DNA of 64,000 nucleotides, from positions 372,001 through 436,000 of the forward strand of contig CAVPXF010000056.1 of NCBI GenBank assembly GCA_963709655.1. Direction: 5' to 3'. A program made the position numbers and the translations under genes. The notes under the pieces were generated by a model. The model searched no databases and had not been told where the DNA came from. It saw only the letters and a list, made by a program, of their open reading frames with translations. This DNA comes from Roseiarcus sp963709655 (lineage in GTDB: Bacteria > Pseudomonadota > Alphaproteobacteria > Rhizobiales > Beijerinckiaceae). This document shows, in pieces, positions 42,662 through 51,835 of this stretch (position 1 is its first letter; each line of letters begins with the position of its first letter).

Positions 42662-43795
42662 TCAGTCCTCGGCGAGCCGGTCGCGGTAGGGGCGGTCGAT
42701 CCCAGCGGGGTCGGTGACCGTGTAGGCGCCGTTTCCGTCCGGCCGAATCGACGGCGGGCCGATCGGGACCTTGCCGTGGCCGCCGGGAATGTCGAGGACG
42801 TAGCTCGGCATGGCGAAGCCGGAGAGGCGGGCGCGGAGCGCGCGCACCAGCGCCTGGCCGTCCGCGATCGAGGTCCGCCAGTGCGCCGTCCCCGGCGCGA
42901 GGTCGGCGTGGTGCAGGTAGTAGGGCTTGATCCGCGCTTCGACAAAACCGCGCATCAGCCTGTCCAGGACCTCGACGTCGTCGTTGATCCCTTTCAGGAG
43001 CACGGTCTGGCTGACCAGCAGGACGCCCTGGTCGGCGAGGCGCCGGCAGGCCGCGCGCGCCTCGGGCGTCAGCTCGCGCGGGTGGTTGGCGTGGACGGCG
43101 ACGACGACGGTCTTGTCCCGGGCGGCCAGCGCGCGCGCCATCGCGACCGTGACCCGCTCGGGCGCGGCGACCGGCAGGCGGGTGTGCCAGCGCAGCGTCC
43201 GGACATGGTCGATCGCGGCGATCGCCGCTGTCGTCTCGGCGATGCGGCGCGGCGACAAGGTCAGGGGATCGCCGCCGGTCAGGATCGTCTCCCAGATGGC
43301 GGGCCGCGCGCGAATGTAGTCGAGCGCCGCGGCGAACGCCTTGGCGCCCAGCCGACCCGAGCCCGGCCCGATGCGCTCGCGGCGAAAGCAGAAGCGGCAA
43401 TAGACGGCGCAGACCGAAACGAGCTTGATCAGCACGCGGTCGGGATAGCGATGGACGAGCCCCTCGATCGGACTCCTGGCGTCGTCGCCGATCGGGTCGT
43501 CGATCTCGGCCGGATCGCGGCGAAGCTCGCGGGCGTCGGGAATGAACTGGCGCGCGATCGGGTCGGTGGGATCATCGCGGTCGATCAGGCCGACCAGCGC
43601 AGGCGTCAGGCCGATGGCGTAGCGCTCGGCGACGGCCTCGAGATCCTTCAGCCGCTCGGGCGCATAGAGACCGGCTTCGACGAGCGCTTTGGCCGTCGAA
43701 AGGCGGGTTGGCGGGCGGATCGCGGCGTGGCCGCCGGCTTTCGGACCGGCGCCGTCCGCCGCGTCGGGCGGCCGCAATGTCTGCAAGATCGTCAC
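42662..43795 (-). CDS. KamA-family radical SAM protein (lysine 2,3-aminomutase-like)
   Basis: The 377-residue enzyme has the radical SAM cluster motif CAVYCRFC (about residue 130), TILTGGDPLTLSPRRIAE, and LRWHTRLPVAAPERVT; PYYLHHADLAPGTAHWRTSI holds PLP and substrate residues. Such proteins act as lysine 2,3-aminomutases or as EpmB, which makes beta-lysine for elongation factor P. No efp or epmA is adjacent, so which role applies is open. A GTG at 43795 starts the gene. A palindromic-repeat-bearing gap follows upstream. Confidence 0.88.
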   Translation of the reverse strand: MTILQTLRPPDAADGAGPKAGGHAAIRPPTRLSTAKALVEAGLYAPERLKDLEAVAERYAIGLTPALVGLIDRDDPTDPIARQFIPDARELRRDPAEIDDPIGDDARSPIEGLVHRYPDRVLIKLVSVCAVYCRFCFRRERIGPGSGRLGAKAFAAALDYIRARPAIWETILTGGDPLTLSPRRIAETTAAIAAIDHVRTLRWHTRLPVAAPERVTVAMARALAARDKTVVVAVHANHPRELTPEARAACRRLADQGVLLVSQTVLLKGINDDVEVLDRLMRGFVEARIKPYYLHHADLAPGTAHWRTSIADGQALVRALRARLSGFAMPSYVLDIPGGHGKVPIGPPSIRPDGNGAYTVTDPAGIDRPYRDRLAED

Positions 43796-44127
43796 GGGGC
43801 GAGCGTCCTCAGAGCACGATGGATTATGACGGGACCGCGCCGAAAGCCCTCATCCGGCCGATTACGCGGCCGCTCCCTGGCTTTCGCTAGGGGGTAAGCT
43901 CTTCCCCAGGGGGAATGGACGCCCCTTTCGCGCGGGAAGAGGGAAGCCTCGAAGCGGCAGGGCAAAGGCAAGACGGCGCGAGCCCAAGCCATCATCCGCT
44001 AGGCGTTCCGACGCTCACGTTCAAGGCGGATGGCTTTGTATCGATGGGAGGCCCGCCGTCCGCCGAGCCCTTCCCCACGGAGGGCGAAGCCTACGAAGCG
44101 GCTGGGCGAGTCGCGCCAGCGAAACGC
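43796..44127. other. Intergenic region with a family A-like repeat
   Basis: About 43848-43975 resembles the repeats at 27630-27733 (GCCCTCATCCGGCC start, GAGGGAAGC end, AGGGCAAAGG tail), but is degenerate. No gene is seen in the 332 bases between the KamA gene start and the Flp pilin stop. Confidence 0.5.
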
Positions 44128-44289
44128 CTAAGGCAGCGCCGCGCCGATCCCGACGTAAGCGGCGCTTGTCTGGGTTCCGGCGAAGCGGACTGCGGTGACG
44201 AGCACGAGCGCGATCATGCCCGCCATCAGGGCATATTCAATCGACGTCACACCGCCGATGTCCCGGGCAAATCGCCTCAACGCGCTCAT
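44128..44289 (-). CDS. Flp/Fap-type pilin
   Basis: The 53-residue protein is a Flp-type prepilin: a short basic leader (MSALRRFARDIGG) followed by VTSIEYALMAGMIALVL, with the prepilin-peptidase site after Gly and the conserved Glu-Tyr pair, then a short hydrophilic tail. No tad/cpa assembly genes are in the window, so it is an orphan here. The ATG at 44289 is preferred; an in-frame ATG at 44310 would lengthen the leader. Confidence 0.88.
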   Translation of the reverse strand: MSALRRFARDIGGVTSIEYALMAGMIALVLVTAVRFAGTQTSAAYVGIGAALP

Positions 44290-44469
44290 GGCGACCTCGT
44301 GCGTGGTCATGGGGACGAAGGCAGGCGCGGAAGGCGCTCCGGCGCGTTCGTCAATCGGCGCCAGCATGGGGCGCGACCATGAACGAAGCGTTGAACGGGT
44401 AAAAACCAAGCAGAACTATCTGTGCTCGGTCTCACCAGTCGTTAAGCGATCCAAATGTTGGATGGACGA

Positions 44470-44484
44470 GTGACGTTACGTCAC
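44470..44484 (+). promoter_or_regulatory. Perfect palindrome GTGACGT-T-ACGTCAC
   Basis: The 15-bp palindrome lies between the divergent Flp pilin gene (start 44289) and the micro-gene chain beginning at 44601. It closely resembles GTGACGCGCGTCAC at 42341, so a common CRP/FNR-like or LacI-like regulator may bind both. Confidence 0.5.
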
Positions 44485-44600
44485 CGTCGATAAGGAGAAT
44501 TCCGACCATTTCCTTTAAGCGGCTGCTTATCCGGACGGGCGCATCGTCCTTCGCGTTGCAGCCGATATTGGGCCATCGCCCGCTTCGGTCGAATGGAGGG

Positions 44601-44708
44601 ATGACGATGGTCGAGCCGGTTCTTGTGTCCTACGGCGCGATCAGCGCCTTCGCCACCTGCGCCTATCTCGCCTGGGGCTGGGCGCGGGCGCGGAGGGAAG
44701 CGCTATGA
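44601..44708 (+). CDS. Micro-gene 1: 35-residue membrane peptide
   Basis: The frame reads MTMVEPVLVSYGAISAFATC and then AYLAWGWARARREAL. One hydrophobic segment covers residues 7-26, and the basic tail ARARR suggests a cytoplasmic end. GGAGGG lies directly before the ATG at 44601; the ATG at 44607 has better spacing. Its stop overlaps the next start (ATGA). No family is recognised. Confidence 0.4.
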   Translation: MTMVEPVLVSYGAISAFATCAYLAWGWARARREAL

Positions 44709-44791
44709 TCGAAATGCCGCACGCCTTCCTGCCCGCGCTGTTCGCCGGACTCCTGGTCGTCGCCCAATGGCGGCGGATGACGCGAGGGTGA
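44705..44791 (+). CDS. Micro-gene 2: 28-residue membrane peptide
   Basis: The frame reads MIEMPHAFLPALFAGLLVVA followed by QWRRMTRG: one short membrane helix with a basic C-terminus. It begins in the ATGA overlap with micro-gene 1, and its own stop overlaps the next GTG. The double overlap is the main reason to believe it. Confidence 0.4.
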   Translation: MIEMPHAFLPALFAGLLVVAQWRRMTRG

Positions 44792-44862
44792 GCGCAAAAC
44801 CTCCCTCGGCCGATAGCGACGCGCACCCGTCGCTGTCGTCGATCGTAACCGCCGAGGAGTGA
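44788..44862 (+). CDS. Micro-gene 3: 24-residue hydrophilic peptide
   Basis: From a GTG in the GTGA overlap with micro-gene 2, the frame reads MSAKPPSADSDAHPSLSSIV then TAEE. It is acidic and Ser-rich with no helix. It is the weakest of the three and supported only by the coupled arrangement. Confidence 0.25.
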   Translation: MSAKPPSADSDAHPSLSSIVTAEE

Positions 44863-44982
44863 GCCCCTGCCTGAGGGGCGCCGGCGGAACGGCGCGCCGC
44901 TTCGCCCGTCGCGCCCAGCGCGCGGCCCGGCCTCCGCCTGCCTTTGCGTCTTCGCAGCCGGTGTGACATGGATCGCCGCGGC

Positions 44983-45069
44983 GCGGACGTGGCGGAACCG
45001 GTAGACGCAAGGGACTTAAAATCCCTCGGCCTCACAGCCGTGCGGGTTCGACCCCCGCCGTCCGCACCA
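44983..45069 (+). tRNA. tRNA-Leu (UAA)
   Basis: The 87-base sequence folds as a class II tRNA. The acceptor stem GCGGACG pairs with CGTCCGC, the anticodon stem AGGGA/TCCCT encloses CTTAAAA (anticodon TAA, Leu UUA codons), a variable arm follows (CGGCCTCACAGCCG), and the T arm has GGGTTCGACCCCC. The CCA end is encoded (45067-45069). Confidence 0.96.
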
Positions 45070-45112
45070 CTTGATTTCGATCGGTTGTCTCCGCGCCTTT
45101 GCGGCGCGCGCC

Positions 45113-45610
45113 TCAGGCCCCGTCCTTGGCGATCGGCGGCTGGAAGGCGAGGCCCATGTCCCACGGGAAATAGATCCAGGTGTCCTGCGACACTTCGGTG
45201 ATGAACGTATCGACCAGCGGCCGGCCGAGCGGCTTGGCGTAGACGGTGGCGACATGGGCCTTCGGCAGCAACTCCCGCACGACCTTCATCGTCGCCCCGG
45301 TGTCGACCAGATCGTCCACCACCAGGATCCGCGCGTCGGCGTCGAGCTTGGCGACTTCGGGCGCGATGGGCTTGATCACTTTGAGGTCGCCCAGGATCTT
45401 GTAGTCGTGGCGCGTGACGATGCCGATCGTCTCGATCAGCCGCAGGTCGAGTTCGCGCGCCACGATTGCGGCCGGCACGAGCCCCCCGCGGGTGATCGCG
45501 ACCAGCGCGTCGAACGGCCCGGACCCGGCGAGCCGCCAGGCGAGCGCGCGGGCGTCGCGGTGAAACTGGTCCCAGGAGACCGGAAAGGCCTTTTCGCGGG
45601 GGGCGGGCAT
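45113..45610 (-). CDS. gpt: Xanthine phosphoribosyltransferase (Gpt)
   Basis: Gpt salvages xanthine and guanine to nucleotides using PRPP. The 165-residue protein has the PRPP-binding motif ILVVDDLVDTGATMK (about residues 90-104) and ITRGGLVPAAIVARELDLRL earlier. Length and motifs match the alphaproteobacterial family. It starts with ATG at 45610; a CinA-like gene ends 85 bases upstream. Confidence 0.93.
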   Translation of the reverse strand: MPAPREKAFPVSWDQFHRDARALAWRLAGSGPFDALVAITRGGLVPAAIVARELDLRLIETIGIVTRHDYKILGDLKVIKPIAPEVAKLDADARILVVDDLVDTGATMKVVRELLPKAHVATVYAKPLGRPLVDTFITEVSQDTWIYFPWDMGLAFQPPIAKDGA

Positions 45611-45695
45611 GGGGCGGCTCCTTGGCGCGGATCGAAGGGTCTCTTACCAAGCGCTTGGGACATCCGCGAGCGGGGCGGACAGCCGTCAACAGCTT

Positions 45696-46448
45696 TCAGA
45701 GCGGCTTGCCGTCCCCGCGCATCCCGGCGAGCATCGCCTCGACCGCCGCCCTGGCGGCCGCGACCGCCGCCTCGTCCTTGCCGCGCACGACGATCTGGTT
45801 GTTGAACCGGCCATCCTTGAACGACGGGTAGGAGCCGATCGACACGGCCGGATTGGCCTCGGCGATCCGGCCGAGCGCGTCGCCGTACCGCCCCTCCGGC
45901 AGGCCGCCGGCCTCGATCGAGGCAATCTGCATGATCGCGCCGGTCCGCATCGCCTTGACCGCGCCGTCGAGCATCGCCTGCATCACCGAGGGGACGCCGG
46001 CCAGCACGAACACGTTGCCGATCCGGAAGCCGGGCGCCCGAGAGATCGGATTCTCGATCAGCGTCGAGCCCTCGGGCATGCGCGCCATCCGCCGCCGCGC
46101 CGGCGTCAGGTCGGCCGGGACATAGCGTTCCAGCATGATCGCGATCGCCCGCGGGTCCTCGATGACGGGCACGCCGAAGGCCCGCCCGACGGCGTCGGCG
46201 GTGATGTCGTCGTGGGTCGGGCCGATGCCGCCGGTGGTGATCACATAGTCGTAGCGGGTCCTGAGCGCGTTCAGCGCCGCCACGATCTCCTGCTCGACGT
46301 CGGGGACGACCCGCGCCTCGCGCAGGTCGACGCCGATCCTGCCCAGATATTCTGCGATATAACCGATATTCTGGTCCTTGGTCCGGCCGGACAGGATTTC
46401 GTCGCCGATCACGAGAACGGCGGCGGTCACGGTGATCGGTGCGGACAT
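45696..46448 (-). CDS. Molybdopterin-binding / CinA-like protein
   Basis: The product of about 250 residues is the MoCF-binding (N-terminal CinA-like) domain alone: AAVLVIGDEILSGRTKDQN near the start, and DYVITTGGIGPTHDDITADA, the conserved phosphate loop. The C-terminal CinA deamidase domain is absent, so it is the short form whose function (nicotinamide nucleotide or molybdopterin related) is uncertain. The start at 46448 has GGAGA at good spacing; an ATG at 46463 is possible. Confidence 0.85.
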   Translation of the reverse strand: MSAPITVTAAVLVIGDEILSGRTKDQNIGYIAEYLGRIGVDLREARVVPDVEQEIVAALNALRTRYDYVITTGGIGPTHDDITADAVGRAFGVPVIEDPRAIAIMLERYVPADLTPARRRMARMPEGSTLIENPISRAPGFRIGNVFVLAGVPSVMQAMLDGAVKAMRTGAIMQIASIEAGGLPEGRYGDALGRIAEANPAVSIGSYPSFKDGRFNNQIVVRGKDEAAVAAARAAVEAMLAGMRGDGKPL

Positions 46449-46584
46449 CGGTCGTGTCTCCATCCCCGCCGGCGGCCGCTCTCGCGCCCTTCAAGGCGGG
46501 AAAGCGCGCTTGAGCGCCTTGTCTGAAACGCGTCGGCGAGCATATGTGTAATGGCGGAGAGGACAAACGACAAAAGGAAGCCCG

Positions 46585-47418
46585 GTGACGACGTCGACGA
46601 TTTTTGTGCCGGCCACGGACGGGATCGCCCGCCGCAGCGGGCAGATCCGGTTGCATGGACCCGAGGACTTTGCCGGCATGCGAAAGGCCGGCGCGCTGAC
46701 CGCTGAGGCGCTCGACCTCCTCGGGCCGCTGGTCAAGCCCGGCGTGACGACCGCGGCCCTCGACAAGTTCGTGTTCGAGTTCGCCCGCGACCACGGCGCC
46801 TATCCGGCCCCGCTCAATTACCGCGGCTATCGCAAGTCCATCTGCACCTCGATCAATCACGTCGTCTGCCACGGCGCGCCTGACGACAAGCCTTTGCGCG
46901 ACGGGGACATCCTCAACATCGACGTCACCCTGATCGTCGAGGGCTGGCATGGCGATGCGAGCCGAATGTTCGCCGCCGGCGAGCCGCCTCGGCGGGCGCA
47001 GCGGCTGATGGACGTCACCTACGAGGCGCTGATGCGCGGCGTCGCCGTGATCCGGCCGGGCGCGACCACCGGCGACATTGGCCACGCCATCCAGACCTAC
47101 GCCGAAGGCGAGCGCTGCTCGGTCGTGCGCGACTTCTGCGGCCACGGCCTCGGCCGGCTGTTCCACGACGAGCCGAACATCCTCCATGCCGGGCGCAAGG
47201 GGGAGGGCGCGCCGCTCAAGGCCGGCATGTTCTTCACCGTCGAGCCGATGATCAACCTCGGCGGCTACGGCGTGAAGATCCTGTCGGACGGCTGGACCGC
47301 GGTGACCCGCGACCGCTCGCTGTCTGCGCAATACGAGCACTCCGTCGGCGTCACCGAAACCGGGTGCGAGATTTTTACGCTCTCGCCGACGGGCGCCGAT
47401 CGCGCGCCCATCCCATGA
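46585..47418 (+). CDS. map: Methionine aminopeptidase type I
   Basis: Map removes N-terminal methionine from new proteins. The 277-residue protein starts at a GTG (46585) after AAAAGGAAG. The metal ligands are visible: NIDVTLIVEGWHGDASRMF (two Asp), GHGLGRLFHDEPNI (His), FTVEPMINLG (Glu) and YEHSVGVT with a terminal His/Glu region. It overlaps radC by four bases. Confidence 0.96.
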   Translation: MTTSTIFVPATDGIARRSGQIRLHGPEDFAGMRKAGALTAEALDLLGPLVKPGVTTAALDKFVFEFARDHGAYPAPLNYRGYRKSICTSINHVVCHGAPDDKPLRDGDILNIDVTLIVEGWHGDASRMFAAGEPPRRAQRLMDVTYEALMRGVAVIRPGATTGDIGHAIQTYAEGERCSVVRDFCGHGLGRLFHDEPNILHAGRKGEGAPLKAGMFFTVEPMINLGGYGVKILSDGWTAVTRDRSLSAQYEHSVGVTETGCEIFTLSPTGADRAPIP

Positions 47419-48233
47419 CCGGGGCCGTCGGCGAGCGCCGCGCCGGGGCGGAGCAGGGCCGGCGGGGACCGCGACGCCGTCATCTGAATGAGGCCGGCGG
47501 CGCGCTCATGGCGCCTGAGCCGCCCGGCGAGTCGCCGGCGTTGGACCGGAGCGAAGCGGAAAAGCCGCATTTTCATGGCCATCGCGAGCGCCTCAGGAAA
47601 CGGTTCCTCGAGGCGGGCCCCGCCGCGCTGGCGGACTACGAACTCCTCGAGCTCATTCTCTTCAACGCCATTCCCCAGCGCGACGTGAAGCCGCTCGCCA
47701 AGGCGCTGGTCGAGAAGTTCGGCTCCTTCGCCGAAGCGATCGCGGCGGCGCCCGAGCGTCTGGCCGAGGTTAAGGGCGTCAAGGACCGGGCGATCGCCGA
47801 GTTCAAGATCGTCGAGGCCGCCGCGGAACGCTTCGCCAGGGGCAAGATGCGCAAACGCCTGGCGATGGGCTCGTGGAACGAGGTGCTGGACTATTGCCGC
47901 ACCGCCATGGCGTTCGAGAGCCGCGAGATCTTCCGCATCCTGTTCCTCGACCGGAAGAACGGGCTCATCGCCGACGAAGTCCAAGGCGCCGGCACCGTCG
48001 ACCACACGCCGGTCTACCCGCGCGAAGTGATCCGGCGCGCGCTCGAACTGTCGGCGACGGCGATCGTGCTCGTCCACAACCACCCGTCCGGCGACCCGAC
48101 GCCGTCCAGCCAGGACGTGAAGATGACCCTCGACATCATGGCGATCGCCAAACCGCTCGGCCTCGCCGTGCACGACCACATCATCGTCGGCCGCGACGGG
48201 CACGCCTCGCTCAAGGGCATGCGGCTGATCTGA
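47415..48233 (+). CDS. radC: RadC-family JAMM-domain protein
   Basis: The 272-residue protein has an N-terminal UPF0758 helix-hairpin-helix region (RLRKRFLEAGPAALADYELL) and a C-terminal RadC/MPN+ domain with the JAMM metal site HNHPSGDPTPSSQD near residue 220. Despite the name its role in repair is unproven. The first 50 residues are low complexity. The ATG at 47415 overlaps the map stop. Confidence 0.92.
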   Translation: MTGAVGERRAGAEQGRRGPRRRHLNEAGGALMAPEPPGESPALDRSEAEKPHFHGHRERLRKRFLEAGPAALADYELLELILFNAIPQRDVKPLAKALVEKFGSFAEAIAAAPERLAEVKGVKDRAIAEFKIVEAAAERFARGKMRKRLAMGSWNEVLDYCRTAMAFESREIFRILFLDRKNGLIADEVQGAGTVDHTPVYPREVIRRALELSATAIVLVHNHPSGDPTPSSQDVKMTLDIMAIAKPLGLAVHDHIIVGRDGHASLKGMRLI

Positions 48234-49020
48234 GCCGGTCCATGGTCGGCGCGGGCTTCCCGTCCCGCCACATTTCCCGATGGACGAACATCAAGACGGC
48301 GGCGCATCCGGCCGTTTCGGCGCTATTTCTGCGGCTATGGCCTGCTATTTTCGATTCGGTTTCGAGTGTTTTCAAGGAGATGCGGCGCCATTTTCGATTC
48401 GAAGCAACTGCCTACCTAACCGAGCTGCCACGCCATGAACATCATTATAAGACTGTTGGATTATGATCAGTGTATGGGGACGCTCAGGCGCGCTATCGGT
48501 CGAGTTTGGGACGGCGGCATCGGGCGGCATGACGAGGTCGATCCAGGGCGATGAACACACCCTAGCCTAATTTTGGCTATTCAGCAAGAAATTGCCAATG
48601 ATTCTGTTCAGGCGATACAGGCGCCCGGCGGTTCAGAACGGGCAGTCATGCGGACGGCGCTGCAACGCCGGTTCGGGGAGGGGTTCCGCCGCTTAAGAGT
48701 TCGCGCAGAGGCAGGCGTCGACCATAAACCGGCGGACAGCGGGCGGCGCGGATCGCGATCCTCCGAAGCCGGCGCCAGGGGCGGCCGCATTGCGCAAGGA
48801 GCGGCCTGTGCCCGTCCCGTCGCTGCCCTTCCCTGACGATCTCGTAACGCCGTAAACAGTCGATTGACGCGGAGGCGGCGGCAGGCCCACTATCGTCAGC
48901 AGAGGCGTGAAATAAGCAGGAAGAGCGGAGGGAGCGTCTCCCGTCGAGCGCGGCGTTGAACCGCGCTGGGCCGAACACGCTTCAAAGGAGCCGCTTCTTT
49001 CCGACCAATGGGAGGACGAC
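48234..49020. other. 787-base non-coding region, partly A+T-rich
   Basis: No domain-bearing gene is seen. The part from 48300 to 48600 is visibly less G+C-rich than its surroundings. ATTTTCGATTCG occurs twice (48349 and 48391), each with a GATTC site. GGAGGACGAC before 49021 is the ribosome site of the ABC binding protein, whose promoter must lie in this region. Confidence 0.5.
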
Positions 49021-50362
49021 ATGGAAAACGACAGGCCGGGACATCGAGCCGACCGCGCTCGAGCGGCGCTCACGCGCCGCACCTTCATCAAGTCGACGGG
49101 CTACGGCGCTGGCGCGCTCGCGGTGACGGGCCCGTTCGGGCTCGCGAGCCCGGCGATCGCGGCGGACGCGACGATCAAGGTCGGCTTCGTCAGCCCGCTG
49201 ACCGGACCGCTCGCCGGTTTCGGCCAGACCGATCCCTATATCCTGACGCTGGTCCGCAAGGCGCTGGCGCCCGGCGTGACGATCGGCGGCAAGACATATT
49301 CCGTCGCGATCATCGACAAGGACACGCAGTCGGACCCGGTGCGCGCCGGTCAGCTCGCCAAGGAGCTGATCGAGAGCGACAAGGTCGACCTGATGCTGGC
49401 GACCTCGACCCCCGAAGTGGTCAACCCGGTCGCCGACGCCTGCGAGGCGGCGGGCGTGCCGAGCCTTTCGACCGTCATGCCTTGGGAAGCTTTCTATTTC
49501 GGACGCGGCGCCAAGCCCGGCCAGCCATCCCCGTTCAAGTGGAGCTATCTCTTCAGCTTCGGCGCCCATGACTTCTTCAACTGCTATGTCTCGCAGTGGA
49601 ACGGGCCGGTGAAGACCAACAAGAAGGTCGCCGTCCTCTACCCCAACGACGCCGACGGCAACGGAATCCGCAACCATCTCGCGCCGGCCCTGGCGAAGGC
49701 CGGCTTCACGGTCGTCGATCCGGGCGGGTACGAGGACGGCACGACCGACTTCTCCTCGCAGATCGCGAAATTCAAGGCCGAGAACTGCGAGATCTTCAAT
49801 ACCTTCCCGATCCCGCCCGATTTCGCCACCTTCTGGCGCCAGGCCGCCCAGCAGGGCTACACCAGGATGGTCAAGATCGCCCAGATCGCCAAGACCGGCC
49901 TCTTTCCCTCGCAGGTCGACGCGTTGGGCTCGCTCGGGCCGAATCTCGCCACAGCCGTCTACTGGCACAAGGACTTCCCCTATAAGTCGCCGCTGACCGG
50001 GATCTCGTCGCAGGAGATCGCCGAGGGTTACGAGAAGGCGTCCGGCAAGCAATGGACGCAACAGCTCGGCGCGACCATGTCGCTGTTCGACGCCGGAGTC
50101 GCGGCCCTGCAGGCGAGCGGCGATCCGCTGGACAAGGCGGGCGTCGCCAAGGCGATCAGCACGCTCAAGGCGCCCGACGACTGTCGGCGCGATCGACTTC
50201 ACCAAAGGGCCCGTGCCGAACTGCGTCAACACCGACATCATCGGCAGCCAGTGGGTCAAGGCGAAGCCGGGCGGCAAGTTCAAGCTCGACCTGGTGATCA
50301 CCGAGAACGCCAACGACAAGAACGTTCCCGTCCAGGCTCAGTTGCAGCCCTACAACGGTTGA
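49021..50362 (+). pseudogene. Tat-exported ABC transporter substrate-binding protein, one frameshift
   Basis: The protein is a Periplasmic_BP_6-type (branched-chain amino acid/amide) binding protein with a twin-arginine signal, LTRRTFIKSTGYGAGALA at residues 17-34. ATIKVGFVSPLTGPLAGFGQ starts the mature protein. After TLKAPDD (about 50185) the frame shifts; continuing in the next frame gives VGAIDFTKGPVPNCVNTDII and a natural end (PVQAQLQPYNG) at 50362. Repaired length is about 446 residues. It precedes the ATPase genes by nine bases and is the first gene of the importer operon. The break is probably a sequence error. Confidence 0.83.
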
Positions 50363-50371
50363 GCCGGGAAG

Positions 50372-51112
50372 GTGGCTTCGCCGCCGACAGGCGCGATCCT
50401 CAGCGGCGCCGGACTCACCAAGCGGTTCGGCGCCCTGACGGTTCTCGACGACGTCAGCTTCTCGGTCGGGGCGGACGAGGCCGTCGGCGTCGTCGGCCCC
50501 AACGGCGCCGGGAAAACGACGCTGCTCAGCGTGCTCGCCGGCGGCCTGCCGGCGACGGGCGGGACCGTCCGCTTCCGCGGCGCCGATGTGACGACGGCAA
50601 ACGCTGCGCAACGAACCCGGCTTGGCGTCGCCAAGACCCATCAGGTGCCAAGACCCTTCGGCGGCATGACCGTATTCGAGAACGTCTATGTCGCGGCGAC
50701 GGCGGGCGGCGGCCACCGGGGTTCGAAAGCCTACCGCAGCTCAATGGATGCGCTCGATCTTTGCGACATGCTCGCCGCGGCCAACCGCCGCGCCGAGACG
50801 CTCGGCCTGCTCGACCGCAAACGGCTCGAGCTCGCCCGCGTGCTGGCGACCGATCCGGTCGTCGTGCTGCTCGACGAGATCGGCGGCGGGCTCACCGACG
50901 AGGAGGCGGTCGAGCTGGTCGAGACGATCCGCGAAATGCGACGGCGCGGCATGGCGATCGTCTGGATCGAGCACATCGTCCATGTCCTTCTGCAGGTGGT
51001 CGATCGGCTCGTCTGCATGGTGTCCGGCCGGGTGATCGCCGACGGCGATCCGAGGGCGGTGATGGCCAACGTGGCCGTCGTCGACGCCTATCTCGGGAGC
51101 GGCGCGACGTGA
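50372..51112 (+). CDS. LivG-type ABC transporter ATP-binding protein
   Basis: The 246-residue ATPase starts at a GTG (50372) and has Walker A GPNGAGKTTLLSVLAGG, with Walker B VVVLLDEIGGGLTDEEA. The usual LSGGQ signature is degenerate: GLLDRKRLELARVLA occupies its place, and the Walker B Pro is replaced by Ile. It still aligns to the LivG group. It belongs to the importer with the two permeases downstream. Confidence 0.9.
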   Translation: MASPPTGAILSGAGLTKRFGALTVLDDVSFSVGADEAVGVVGPNGAGKTTLLSVLAGGLPATGGTVRFRGADVTTANAAQRTRLGVAKTHQVPRPFGGMTVFENVYVAATAGGGHRGSKAYRSSMDALDLCDMLAAANRRAETLGLLDRKRLELARVLATDPVVVLLDEIGGGLTDEEAVELVETIREMRRRGMAIVWIEHIVHVLLQVVDRLVCMVSGRVIADGDPRAVMANVAVVDAYLGSGAT

Positions 51113-51139
51113 GCCTGCATCGCCGTCGACAAGCTCGAC

Positions 51140-51831
<692 letters not shown>

Positions 51832-51835
<4 letters not shown>

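Noticed and set aside
48573..48836. 87-codon plus-strand open frame in the gap before the ABC binding protein
   Set aside because: No ribosome site or domain; composition is Gly/Arg/Ala-rich as in shadow frames.
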